Assembly (NCBI GenBank): GCA_964529415.1
Contig: CAZGWD010000001.1
Coordinates: forward strand, 248,001 to 312,000
DNA: 64,000 nucleotides
Reading direction: 5' to 3'
Origin: CAYMPH01 sp964529415
GTDB taxonomy: Bacteria > Spirochaetota > UBA4802 > UBA5550
Made by a program: the position numbers and the translations under genes. The notes beneath the pieces were generated by a model. It was not told the origin of the DNA. It saw only the letters and a program-made list of their open reading frames with translations, and ran no database searches. Below are positions 1 through 8,379 of the stretch, piece after piece. Position 1 is the stretch's first letter, and each line of letters begins with the position of its first letter.

Positions 1-388
1 GAAGAACTTCTCTTGCAAGAGTGATTGCAGCAAGATTATGAAGTACAGCCATTCCCCTGATTTTCGCTTCAACAATATCTGCAAAATCACCTCTTGTTCC
101 GAATCCGGCAGAGTGAACAAAAAATTCAATATTTTTTATTAATTTAATATTTTTTAAAACAGTATCAATTCCTTTTTCTGAAGATAAATCAGCCTGTATT
201 ATAATAGTTTCAGTTTTGTATTTCTTTTTTAGATCAGCAGCAGTTTTGTTTAAACGGTCTTTTCTTCGAGCTGTTAATATCAGACTGTAGCCTTTTTCTG
301 CAAGCTTGTATGCATACCCTTCTCCAATTCCGCTTGATGCTCCGGTAATTAATGCGAATGATTTTTCAACTCGACTTTTATCAGTCAT
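1..388 (-). CDS. SDR-family oxidoreductase, N-terminal part (runs off window start)
   Basis: Only the first about 129 residues are in the window; the frame is open to base 1, so the gene continues to the left. The protein starts MTDKSRVEKSFALITGASSG and shows the Rossmann TGASSGIG dinucleotide-binding motif at about residues 15-22, followed by an ARR pair typical of NADP-preferring short-chain dehydrogenases and an HSAGFG segment corresponding to the NNAG motif. The catalytic Tyr-x-x-x-Lys would lie outside the window. The start is the ATG at 388 with a GGAG ribosome site about ten bases upstream. It is transcribed divergently from the hydrolase at 486. The substrate cannot be told. Confidence 0.85.
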   Translation of the reverse strand, partial: MTDKSRVEKSFALITGASSGIGEGYAYKLAEKGYSLILTARRKDRLNKTAADLKKKYKTETIIIQADLSSEKGIDTVLKNIKLIKNIEFFVHSAGFGTRGDFADIVEAKIRGMAVLHNLAAITLAREVL

Positions 389-485
389 TATTTTATTTTC
401 TCCTTGAAATTAGTATTTATTTTTTTAGCTTAGTATTTTTCAGTCAAGATATTTCTATAATTCGTCAATAAATGGAGATGCAACA

Positions 486-1418
486 ATGAAATTCTTATTA
501 CCTTTGTTTCTTATTTTATTTACCTCCTGCGCAAGTTTGAAAAACTTTGACAGGCCTGTAAAACCCGAGAATGAAGAAGGAAAATTTCACAGTGTCAGAG
601 ACAGTTTGAAAATATTTATTTATGAGAAAACTCCGCAATTTAAGGCAAATACATCAATTTATATTATCACAGGTATAACCGGAATAAACCATAAAAATGA
701 AAAAGACATTATTGATTTATTAAGCGCAGAAAAAAACAGGGTAGTTGTAATTCATCCGCGCGGAACCGGTTATTCAGAAGGGACTCGCGGGGATATTGAT
801 AAATTCACAGATTTTATCGATGATTACATTGAAATAATTTCCAATGATTTAAAAAAATATCCAAAAGATCATAAAGTTATTTTATATGGGCACAGCATGT
901 CATGTGCTATTGCGCTTAATATTGCAGAAACTGTCCCTGAAATTACAGGAATAATTCTTGTGAATCCTCCGTATAAGATGAAAGCATCAAAGGGCATGAC
1001 CCCGAAGTTTTCAGAATACATCAATTATGCGGGATATATGATGTTTGCGCCGCATAATCAAATTGTGAATATGGCAGGCGATCCGAAAACAATCGAAAAC
1101 CCGGATGACAGGAAAGAAGCTGAGGCGAGGGGCGAGGACCGTTTACTTGTAAAATATTTCAGCATGTATATGATGTTTAAATCAAAAGCAACAATGGATA
1201 GAATGCCGGAATTTGCAAAAAAAGCAAATTATCCGCTTTTATTGATCTACGGCATGGAGGATGCCCTTGTTGATAAAACCGGTTGTGATGAAATTTTCTC
1301 TTTCTGGATGTCGAAAAATAAAAAATATGAAATAATTAAAAATGGTTCACATGGGAAAAAAACTGTAATTCTATCAAAAAATATTATTCTTAATTGGGTT
1401 GATGAATTAAAAAAATAG
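486..1418 (+). CDS. alpha/beta-hydrolase lipoprotein (monoacylglycerol-lipase-like)
   Basis: 310 residues. The N-terminus is a lipoprotein signal peptide with the lipobox FTSC, cysteine at residue 15, so the enzyme is probably anchored in the envelope. The alpha/beta-hydrolase fold is shown by PRGTGYSEG (about 91-99, the HG-type oxyanion region) and the nucleophile elbow GHSMS with Ser137. Late in the chain are a plausible acid (YGMEDALVD) and histidine (NGSHGKK), completing a Ser-Asp-His triad. GGAG lies nine bases before the ATG. The family covers esterases and lysophospholipases, so a lipid ester is the likely substrate, but this is inference. The gene is followed closely by a small membrane protein gene. 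Confidence 0.8.
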   Translation: MKFLLPLFLILFTSCASLKNFDRPVKPENEEGKFHSVRDSLKIFIYEKTPQFKANTSIYIITGITGINHKNEKDIIDLLSAEKNRVVVIHPRGTGYSEGTRGDIDKFTDFIDDYIEIISNDLKKYPKDHKVILYGHSMSCAIALNIAETVPEITGIILVNPPYKMKASKGMTPKFSEYINYAGYMMFAPHNQIVNMAGDPKTIENPDDRKEAEARGEDRLLVKYFSMYMMFKSKATMDRMPEFAKKANYPLLLIYGMEDALVDKTGCDEIFSFWMSKNKKYEIIKNGSHGKKTVILSKNIILNWVDELKK

Positions 1419-1454
1419 GGAAAGATATTAAATTTTAAATACAGGAGAATTATT

Positions 1455-1937
1455 ATGGCTGGTATTGAGCATATGGGACCAGGTCTTGCAGCTAAGCAGT
1501 TTGCACCGCTGGTTCCACTTTGGATTTTGATGATATCTGCAGAAGCAATAGATATAATCTTTGGAATTTTTTATTTTACAGGCATAGAAAATATGAAATT
1601 CGCTCCTTGGTCTCACGGACTTTTTATGGCAGTTATCTGGTCTATTCTCTTTGGAATAATAGGATTTTTATTTTATAAGGATAAAAGATCAGGGATTGTA
1701 ATTGGTCTGCTTGTTTTCAGTCACTGGGTTGTAGATTTTATAACTCATCCAATGGGATTTGTTATGGGACCGGATGCAAAACCTGATATGCCGCTTTTTT
1801 TCAGTGAAACTCCAAGATATGGTCTTGGTTTATATAACACATTGCCTGGAGTTATTATTGGAATGACAGTGTTAATTATTCCCGGTCTTGTGATGTATAT
1901 TATTTACAGGAAGAAGAAAAAGAGTAATTTGAATTAA
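1455..1937 (+). CDS. Four-TM membrane protein, YdjM/DUF457-like
   Basis: 160 residues with about four hydrophobic helices and a basic tail (RKKKKS). The pattern PWSHG...FSHWVVDFITHP, with histidines and an aspartate inside helices, resembles the YdjM/DUF457 family of putative membrane-bound metal-dependent hydrolases. Assignment to that family is by motif only. The start ATG follows a good ribosome site (CAGGAGA) at 1441-1447. It lies 36 bases after the lipoprotein hydrolase and is probably cotranscribed with it. It is convergent with the MBL-fold gene downstream. Function unknown. Confidence 0.6.
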   Translation: MAGIEHMGPGLAAKQFAPLVPLWILMISAEAIDIIFGIFYFTGIENMKFAPWSHGLFMAVIWSILFGIIGFLFYKDKRSGIVIGLLVFSHWVVDFITHPMGFVMGPDAKPDMPLFFSETPRYGLGLYNTLPGVIIGMTVLIIPGLVMYIIYRKKKKSNLN

Positions 1938-1969
1938 TTAAAAAATTCAGAATTAAAATGATGTGATAT

Positions 1970-2803
1970 TTATTTATTCAGCGGAAGAGCAGTGCTGATC
2001 AATCTGTATGAGGACCATTCCCCAAGAGAAAATATTTCCCAGAGATCTTTTTTAGGGAACAGGCGTTTGTTTATTTCTTTTAATGGAATGCCTTTTTTAT
2101 ATAGATCTTCAACCTGTGAGCGGATTGATTCAAAATAATCAAGCTTAATCCTCATTTTTTCTTTTCCGCCGGTTTTAATGCCTGCGTGCGCACAGAATAT
2201 AGTATCCCAGTCTAATTTAAGCAGATGATTTAAAGTGTTAATTGTATCAAGAGTATTTTCTGTTGATAAAGAAACATTTTGTTTCGGGCCTATATATAAA
2301 TCTCCTGTGAAAATCCATCCTTTGTTTTTTTCAAGAAAAACCACATGATTCGGATAATGGCCTGGAGCTGCAATAATTTCAAGTTTGTAGTTTTTTGTTT
2401 CAAGATATGCAGGGAAATTATCTGCCTGAAATGCTTTTCTTGCTCCCCATGCAATTCGTCTGTAAAAAGGCAGATATAATGGAGATGCCGCTTCCATATG
2501 ATCTTTTTCATGAAGATAAACAGGTATATTGAATTTTTGTTTGGCCCATGATGCCAAGCCTGCGTGATCTTCATGAATATGAGTTAATGCAGCCAGACGT
2601 ATGGGCTGTTTTGATAAAAATGGAATGCTGTATTTTCCGAGAAGTGATGAGCCAGTATCTATTAAAAGATCATCAAGCAGAAAAAAATGAATATGCAAAC
2701 GCAGTATTGAATAACCTGTGATTCCGTGGCAGTCAATAGCTCCATCGAGATTATTAATTTCAAGCATGAAGAACATACTTTTGCATTGAGGATGTTTTAT
2801 CAA
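1970..2803 (-). CDS. MBL-fold metallo-hydrolase
   Basis: About 277 residues if read from the TTG at 2803. The metallo-beta-lactamase signature HIHEDH (residues 75-80) supplies the first metal ligands. Further ligands are visible as GHYPNH, FTGDLYIG (bridging aspartate) and CAHAG. This pattern fits the glyoxalase II-like/flavodoxin-less MBL hydrolases; the substrate is not predictable. No convincing ribosome site precedes the TTG. ATG codons at residues 10 (base 2776) and 13 (base 2767) are equally possible starts, and residue 13 leads directly into the conserved beta strand. Divergent from the J-domain gene at 2883. Confidence 0.8.
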   Translation of the reverse strand: MIKHPQCKSMFFMLEINNLDGAIDCHGITGYSILRLHIHFFLLDDLLIDTGSSLLGKYSIPFLSKQPIRLAALTHIHEDHAGLASWAKQKFNIPVYLHEKDHMEAASPLYLPFYRRIAWGARKAFQADNFPAYLETKNYKLEIIAAPGHYPNHVVFLEKNKGWIFTGDLYIGPKQNVSLSTENTLDTINTLNHLLKLDWDTIFCAHAGIKTGGKEKMRIKLDYFESIRSQVEDLYKKGIPLKEINKRLFPKKDLWEIFSLGEWSSYRLISTALPLNK

Positions 2804-2882
2804 GTAAATTTTGTTTGAAATAATTGAGCTATAATTATAAAATCATTTTTATTCTGATATTGATAAATCAGGTGTATTTTAC

Positions 2883-3692
2883 ATGTTACCCTATTCCAGT
2901 TTATATGAAATACTGAATGTTTCAGAAACAGCATCCGTTGATGAGATAAAATCCTCTTTCAGAAAACTTGCGCATGTATATCATCCTGATAAAAATAACA
3001 ATTCCCCTGAGTCTGAAACAGAATTTAAACTGCTGAATAATGCCTACAGCACTCTTTCTGATCCATTTAAAAGAAGCGAGTACGATAATTACCTGAAAAC
3101 CAGCTCTGTATTAAAAAACAGAAAGAAATCATCTCCTGACACAAATAAAATTTTTACTGAAATTTCCGGCGGCAGGTTTACATCAGTTGAGAATATATTC
3201 AGCCATATTAATTATCTTTTATGGGATATTGAAGATTTTCTTCGGCGGCCGGATGAAGTTGATATTAATGAGGAATATGGCGGAAAACCCCTCTGGCATT
3301 ATATTTTAACAATATTAACTTTTATCGATCAATGGATTCTTTTTCCAATGGGATACAGGGATTATTTTATGGAAGCGAGAAAAATGGGAAAGGTGAATAT
3401 TACTGAATATATTTTTGAAAGCTTCAGGCCTGGTAATGATGAGCATCGCCCATTTTTTGATATTCCGGATTATTTCTATGATGTTCGAAAAAGAATGGAT
3501 AAATTATTTCAGAAAGCAAAGTTTTATGATCTGATAAAAACTGTACCTGACTGCGGAATTAGAATTATAGACTGTTTATTTGAATCCCAGAATCTTGCAA
3601 TTCATTATCTTGTTTATATTAATCTTGCACAATCAGGTGAAATAGATACTATACCTGAATTTAAACATTCCTATTCCTGTTTTAGTCATTGA
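2883..3692 (+). CDS. J-domain (DnaJ-like) protein
   Basis: 269 residues. Residues about 5-70 are a J domain with the HPD tripeptide at 34-36, flanked by LYEILNVSETASVDEIKSSF and FKLLNNAYSTLSDPFKRSEYD, so it should stimulate an Hsp70 ATPase. There is no G/F-rich linker, zinc-finger region or DnaJ C-terminal substrate domain. The remaining 200 residues are of unknown type and rich in aromatics, with no clear transmembrane segment beyond a hydrophobic patch near residues 138-158. It is therefore a type III J-protein with a private C-terminal domain, not the housekeeping dnaJ. Confidence 0.8.
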   Translation: MLPYSSLYEILNVSETASVDEIKSSFRKLAHVYHPDKNNNSPESETEFKLLNNAYSTLSDPFKRSEYDNYLKTSSVLKNRKKSSPDTNKIFTEISGGRFTSVENIFSHINYLLWDIEDFLRRPDEVDINEEYGGKPLWHYILTILTFIDQWILFPMGYRDYFMEARKMGKVNITEYIFESFRPGNDEHRPFFDIPDYFYDVRKRMDKLFQKAKFYDLIKTVPDCGIRIIDCLFESQNLAIHYLVYINLAQSGEIDTIPEFKHSYSCFSH

Positions 3693-3791
3693 TCAAATTA
3701 AAAATAACTTGCAAATTTGTTATTTTATGATTATTTTTTTTGTTTAAATATCCTGTCTATTCCTTTTATAAATAAAAAAAAGGTAATTAAA

Positions 3792-4649
3792 TTGAAAGAT
3801 ATTATTGATTTACTTCTGATTTTAGAAAAAGAAGCTGCAGAAATATACAGTTTGGCATCAGTTATATTTTCTAATAATACTCCATTATATCAGCTGCTGA
3901 TTGAATTAGAGAAAGATGAAAAATGGCATAAAGATATAATAATCAATGCTGATGAATTTTACAAAGAAAATAAAATTAAATTAAATGCTGATATAAGAAT
4001 CGATGCAGATCTTAAGGAAAAACTTGTTAATCCTTTTATAAATATCAGGGAACTGATAAACAATAAAACCATTACTGAAGAAATGTTTATTAATTCCATG
4101 ATAGAAAGCGAAAGATCAGAATGGAATTATATTTTTATATATTGCATATCTACAATTTTTAAATATGATCCGAAATATAAAAAAATTGCAGCAAAAATTG
4201 AAGAGCACCTTCTTCATATTGAAAATGAAATCAGAAAATTTCCTGATAATAAAAAATATTTAAAACTATTTTCAGGAATAAATAAAATATGGGACAGAAA
4301 AATTCTGATTATTGATGATTCCGAAGCAGTTCGAAAATTTCTTAAAAATATTTTTAAAAAGAATTATGTTGTGCATGAAGCTGAAAACGGTCAAATTGCC
4401 TATGATATGATTAATAAAAACTATTACAATGTAATTATTTCCGATGTTGATATGCCCGTTATGAATGGGATTCAATTATATGAAAATCTGCTTAAATTAA
4501 ATATAAACTTTGCTCCTAAATATATTTTTATAACAGGATCTTCCGGGCATTCGGATTTTTTCAGAGGAAATAATCTGGTTTATTTTGAAAAGCCGTTTTC
4601 AATAATTGATATTGAAAATGAAGTGACTGGAAAATTCCTACAAGTTTAG
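3792..4649 (+). CDS. Ferritin-like domain fused to a response-regulator receiver domain
   Basis: The open frame extends back to a TTG at 3717, but the TTG at 3792 has an AAGG ribosome site about eight bases upstream, giving 285 residues. The first half is four predicted helices carrying EKEAAEIY, EKDEKWH, ESERSEW and EEHLLH, an arrangement reminiscent of rubrerythrin/ferritin-like diiron bundles; the ligand set is imperfect. The second half is a CheY-type receiver: ILIIDDSEAVRKF, phospho-acceptor aspartate in ISDVDMPVMNG (Asp218 from this start), a TG switch residue and FEKPF with the conserved lysine. No DNA-binding output is present. A redox, oxygen or iron signal coupled to phosphotransfer is a reasonable guess, not shown. 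Confidence 0.7.
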   Translation: MKDIIDLLLILEKEAAEIYSLASVIFSNNTPLYQLLIELEKDEKWHKDIIINADEFYKENKIKLNADIRIDADLKEKLVNPFINIRELINNKTITEEMFINSMIESERSEWNYIFIYCISTIFKYDPKYKKIAAKIEEHLLHIENEIRKFPDNKKYLKLFSGINKIWDRKILIIDDSEAVRKFLKNIFKKNYVVHEAENGQIAYDMINKNYYNVIISDVDMPVMNGIQLYENLLKLNINFAPKYIFITGSSGHSDFFRGNNLVYFEKPFSIIDIENEVTGKFLQV

Positions 4650-4722
4650 CTTTGGATTATTAGAATAATAAGCTGAAGAAAATTAAAAATGAATTTATTT
4701 TAAATTTATCAAGTGAGTAAAA

Positions 4723-5403
4723 ATGATTACTTTAAATATTAATCTATCGGAAAAAAAACGGTTATTATCTTTCTACGAAGATATTGAAAATGCGGGACAT
4801 TGGGGAAACAGCTCTATTGAGATTCCGGAAGAAAAGGGACTGTATAATATAATTAAAAATTCAAGTGAAGAAATTTCATTAACAATTTTTCAGGCTGATA
4901 TGCTTTGTGACTGGATTTTTACAGCTTCAGGAGAAGGTATTTTATTAATTCCTGATGATAGTTCTTTGATTGGAAAGATTTATAATGCTTTAAACGATTA
5001 CTATTCAGATTTACATACTAAATACTCTTTTGAATTAAATAGTATTGGAAAAATAATTTTACAATTTCATAAACTTGCTCCGGGAATTATTAAAACTGCA
5101 GATTCATTCAGGAAACTTGAAAAAATAGAAACTGCATATTTAAGCAATAACACCCAATCAAATCCTCCTGAAGAAAATTACATTAAGACTGCTGCAACAG
5201 AGTTACCTAATTACTATACTAAAAAATCATTAACAGATAAAATGCTAAAAACTCAAAAGACAATTTCTGAAAAAATAATAGAATTTTTTAGATACACCTT
5301 TGAAAAAAAAGATGCTGATGTAATTCCTGAAAAAATTACAATTAGCGCAAAAGATCGGTTGGAAAACGCAAAACATCTGGCAAAAAAGATAAAGAAATTA
5401 TAA
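4723..5403 (+). CDS. Hypothetical protein
   Basis: 226 residues, predicted mainly helical, with no signal peptide or transmembrane segment and no family I recognise. The second half is charged and rich in lysine and glutamate, ending in a KHLAKKIKKL tail. The region around residues 130-175 is polar and probably flexible. The ATG at 4723 has only a weak AGTGAG upstream. It precedes a membrane protein gene and a methyltransferase gene in the same orientation with 19-29 base gaps, so the three may form an operon. Codon use looks like its neighbours. Confidence 0.6.
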   Translation: MITLNINLSEKKRLLSFYEDIENAGHWGNSSIEIPEEKGLYNIIKNSSEEISLTIFQADMLCDWIFTASGEGILLIPDDSSLIGKIYNALNDYYSDLHTKYSFELNSIGKIILQFHKLAPGIIKTADSFRKLEKIETAYLSNNTQSNPPEENYIKTAATELPNYYTKKSLTDKMLKTQKTISEKIIEFFRYTFEKKDADVIPEKITISAKDRLENAKHLAKKIKKL

Positions 5404-5422
5404 TTAAAAAAGGAGTTTAAGT

Positions 5423-5968
5423 ATGAGCAATATAAAATTATTTTTTTCATTTGTGTGGAGAATTTCTTCCTCGCATATGATTGCATATTTTATTGCAGGA
5501 GTATTGGCATACTATTTCATGAATTATAAGGAGCATTTTTCCTCACAATCCCTTTCAATGCTTATGCTTCCAACTGACTCACCATGGGTTGCAATCGGTC
5601 CTTCGCTTCAAATATTCAGAGGTGTTATTATTGCATTGGTACTATATCCATTTAAAAAAGTTTTCTTTGAAGAAAGTCATGGCACAGCAAAACTTGCATT
5701 ACTGATATTCGGGTTATCATATTTATCAACAATCGGGCCGACTCCTGGATCATTTGAAGGGTATGTATATACGAAGCTTCCAGTTCAATATCATCTGCTC
5801 GGAATTCCTGAAACTGTTATTTACACGGGATTGTTTTCAATAATGGTTGTTCAATGGAATAAAAATCAGAAAAAACTTTATACGGTGTTATCTATTATAA
5901 TGGTTTTACTAATTATAATAATGAGCACAATGGGATTTCTTAAAGCTCAGGGAATTTTAAAAGTCTGA
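5423..5968 (+). CDS. Five-TM integral membrane protein of unknown function
   Basis: 181 residues with about five hydrophobic helices (roughly 15-35, 62-80, 88-106, 128-146 and 153-173). A conserved-looking loop GPTPGSFEGY lies between helices 3 and 4. A strong AAAGGAG ribosome site precedes the ATG. No family is recognised. It sits between an unknown soluble protein and a methyltransferase with short gaps. Confidence 0.65.
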   Translation: MSNIKLFFSFVWRISSSHMIAYFIAGVLAYYFMNYKEHFSSQSLSMLMLPTDSPWVAIGPSLQIFRGVIIALVLYPFKKVFFEESHGTAKLALLIFGLSYLSTIGPTPGSFEGYVYTKLPVQYHLLGIPETVIYTGLFSIMVVQWNKNQKKLYTVLSIIMVLLIIIMSTMGFLKAQGILKV

Positions 5969-5997
5969 TGAAGTGAATTGTTTAAAGGAGCAGCTTT

Positions 5998-6567
5998 ATG
6001 AAAAAAATATTATTTGGAAATGATTTAAACAGAATGCCGGATATTGCATTTAAAATTATGGACCTTACTTTTAAGATTTATTATTTTTTCAAACCTGTTG
6101 AAAAATACATTGATGAGTTTGGAATTAAAACAGGAAATACAGTAGTTGATTACGGATGCGGACCAGGCCAATACGTTAAACATGCATCTGAATTAGCTGG
6201 AGATTCCGGAACAGTTTATGCAGTTGATATTCACGAGCTGGCAATTTCATCGGTAGAAAAACTTAAAAAAAAATATTTTCTGGATAATGTAACTGCAATT
6301 CAAACAGACGGCATAACTGTTGGTATAAAAGATAATACAGCTGATCTGATTTATGCTATTGATATGTTCCATATGGTAAAAAATCCAAATGTTTTTTTAA
6401 AAGAAATGAACAGGATAATAAAAAAAAGCGGAGTGCTGATTATTGAAAACGGACACCAATCGCGCGAATCTGCAAAGGAAAAAATAATTCAGTCCGGATG
6501 GTGGGAAATAATTGAAGAGAATAAAAAATTTCTGAAATGTTCTCCAAATAAAAATACAGCCGCATAA
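5998..6567 (+). CDS. Class I SAM-dependent methyltransferase
   Basis: 189 residues. The SAM-binding motif I is visible as VVDYGCGPGQY (about residues 48-58), followed by an acidic VYAVDIHE loop that binds the ribose. A methyltransf_11-type pattern continues with DLIYAIDMFHMVKNPNVFLKEMNRIIKKSG. A good AAGGAG ribosome site precedes the ATG. The substrate is unknown; small-molecule or quinone-type methylation are both possible. Last gene of a probable three-gene run starting at 4723. Confidence 0.8.
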   Translation: MKKILFGNDLNRMPDIAFKIMDLTFKIYYFFKPVEKYIDEFGIKTGNTVVDYGCGPGQYVKHASELAGDSGTVYAVDIHELAISSVEKLKKKYFLDNVTAIQTDGITVGIKDNTADLIYAIDMFHMVKNPNVFLKEMNRIIKKSGVLIIENGHQSRESAKEKIIQSGWWEIIEENKKFLKCSPNKNTAA

Positions 6568-6701
6568 AAACAACTATTATAATGACTAAGTTCCATTTTA
6601 TGATTTTTAAAGATGAAAAACATCTTGAAATTAATCATGCGAATAAATAAAGTATAATTAATTAAGTCGGATAATATTTGTAATGGCGGGATTTTGAAAA
6701 A

Positions 6702-8303
6702 ATGATATTTATTGAGCTTATATATAATCTTGCCATTCTTGTTGCAATAAGTATAATTTCAGGTTTTATCGAACAGAAATGGAAAAACAGAAAGCGTGAA
6801 ATTTTTCTTCAGGGATTAATTTTCGGAACAGCTGCAGTAATTGGAATGATGCGTCCTGTTGTTCTCCAGCCGGGCCTGATATTTGACGGCAGATCTGTAG
6901 TAATAAGTTTATGCGGTCTTTTCTTTGGGCCGGTTTCAGCCGGGATTTCAATAATACCGGCTATTGCATTTCGGATTTACCAGGGCGGAATCGGCACTGT
7001 TATGGGTATTTCAGTAATAATTTTTTCAGCGCTAACAGGAATATTTTTTTATTACCGCACTTTGAATGAGAAAGTTAAAATTAACAGCAGTCAACTTTTA
7101 ATATTCGGAATTATTGTTCATATAGGTATGCTTCTGCTTGCATTTACACTTCCTTTTGATATTGCAGTTTCAACATTAAAAAATATAGGACTGCCTGTAA
7201 TAATTATTTATCCATTAATAACAGTTATGATCGGGAAAGTTTTATCTGATCAGGAAGAAAGAAGGCTGTATCTTGAAACTTTACGTGAGAGTGATTCGCG
7301 CTTGATTAAATCTCAGGAATTAGCTCATCTTGGAAGCTGGGATTTTAATATGATTACAAAATCAATGATCTGGTCAGATGAAGTTTATAGAATTTTCGGT
7401 TTTAAACCAGGTGAATTCAAGCCGACAAATGAAATTTTTTTTGATTTAATACATCCTGATGACAGATCAAACGTTGATATCGTATTTTTGGATTCAAGGC
7501 AGCAGAATATTGATTCATTTGCAATTAATCACCGCATCGTGCGTAAACAAACAGGTGAAATCCGATTTGTGTTTCAGAAATTTGAACATTTCAGGAGTGA
7601 AACCGGAAAAATAATCAGAAGAGTTGGTATGATTCAGGATGTTACTGAGCGAAGATTATCTGATGAAAAAATTCAAAAACTGCTTGAAGAAAAAGAAATT
7701 CTTCTGCGTGAGGTCCATCATCGTATTAAAAATAACATGAGCACCATGATGGGGCTTCTTACTCTTCAGGCTGATTCAGCAGAAGACGAAGAATCAGTTG
7801 AAATTCTGTATAAGGCGAAAAACCGTATGCAGAGTATGGCAGTTTTATATGACAAACTGTACCGTTCGGATAATTTCAGAGAAATGTCAATAAGGGAATA
7901 TTTACTTCCATTGATTTCTGAAATAGTTGAAATTTTCCCTAACAAAGATAACGTTAAAATTGAAACAAATATAGAAGATTTTATTGTTGATATTAATATA
8001 TTATCTCCTATTGGAATAATAATAAATGAACTTTTAACAAATGCTATGAAATATGCTTTTACCGGTAGAAATAACTGTGAAATTACTATAGACGTTAAGT
8101 TTTCAGCGGATAAAGATGCAAATAGCAAGCAGGCTTCTCTTGTATTTCATGATAATGGTTTTGGATTAGATGAAGCAGTTGATTTTGAATGTGCTGCCGG
8201 ATTCGGCTTAAAATTAATCGGGCTGCTTATTAAGCAGCTAAGGGGAAAAATAATTATTGAAAGAATAAAAGGAACAAAATATATTATGACTTTTGAATTA
8301 TAA
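6702..8303 (+). CDS. LytS-type 5TM / PAS / HisKA_2 sensor histidine kinase
   Basis: 533 residues. The N-terminal about 185 residues form the 5TM-5TMR_LYT module, with the characteristic GLIFDGRSVVISLCGLFFGP segment and the following helices. A PAS domain (about 200-315, LGSWDFNMITKSMIWSDE) comes next. The HisKA_2-type dimerisation box REVHHRIKNNM has the phospho-acceptor at His339/340, and a HATPase_c domain has an N box (NELLTNAMKYAF) and a G box (DNGFGLDE). It should be an active membrane kinase sensing a cell-wall or small-ligand cue. The very closely following hybrid gene at 8380 begins with a receiver domain and is the obvious phosphotransfer partner. The same pair is repeated at 54849-49355. 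Confidence 0.9.
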   Translation: MIFIELIYNLAILVAISIISGFIEQKWKNRKREIFLQGLIFGTAAVIGMMRPVVLQPGLIFDGRSVVISLCGLFFGPVSAGISIIPAIAFRIYQGGIGTVMGISVIIFSALTGIFFYYRTLNEKVKINSSQLLIFGIIVHIGMLLLAFTLPFDIAVSTLKNIGLPVIIIYPLITVMIGKVLSDQEERRLYLETLRESDSRLIKSQELAHLGSWDFNMITKSMIWSDEVYRIFGFKPGEFKPTNEIFFDLIHPDDRSNVDIVFLDSRQQNIDSFAINHRIVRKQTGEIRFVFQKFEHFRSETGKIIRRVGMIQDVTERRLSDEKIQKLLEEKEILLREVHHRIKNNMSTMMGLLTLQADSAEDEESVEILYKAKNRMQSMAVLYDKLYRSDNFREMSIREYLLPLISEIVEIFPNKDNVKIETNIEDFIVDINILSPIGIIINELLTNAMKYAFTGRNNCEITIDVKFSADKDANSKQASLVFHDNGFGLDEAVDFECAAGFGLKLIGLLIKQLRGKIIIERIKGTKYIMTFEL

Positions 8304-8379
8304 AGGCAGACAGGTTGGATAAAACAGACATAAGAGTGAAAAATTTAATTGAACTAAATGATTTATAATAAGGAGTGTC

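Noticed and set aside
1428..1616. 62-residue minus-strand frame over the YdjM-like gene
   Set aside because: Antisense shadow without its own signals.
6605..6630. AAGATG/CATCTT mini-hairpin after the methyltransferase gene
   Set aside because: Six-base stem with no T-run; too weak for a terminator.
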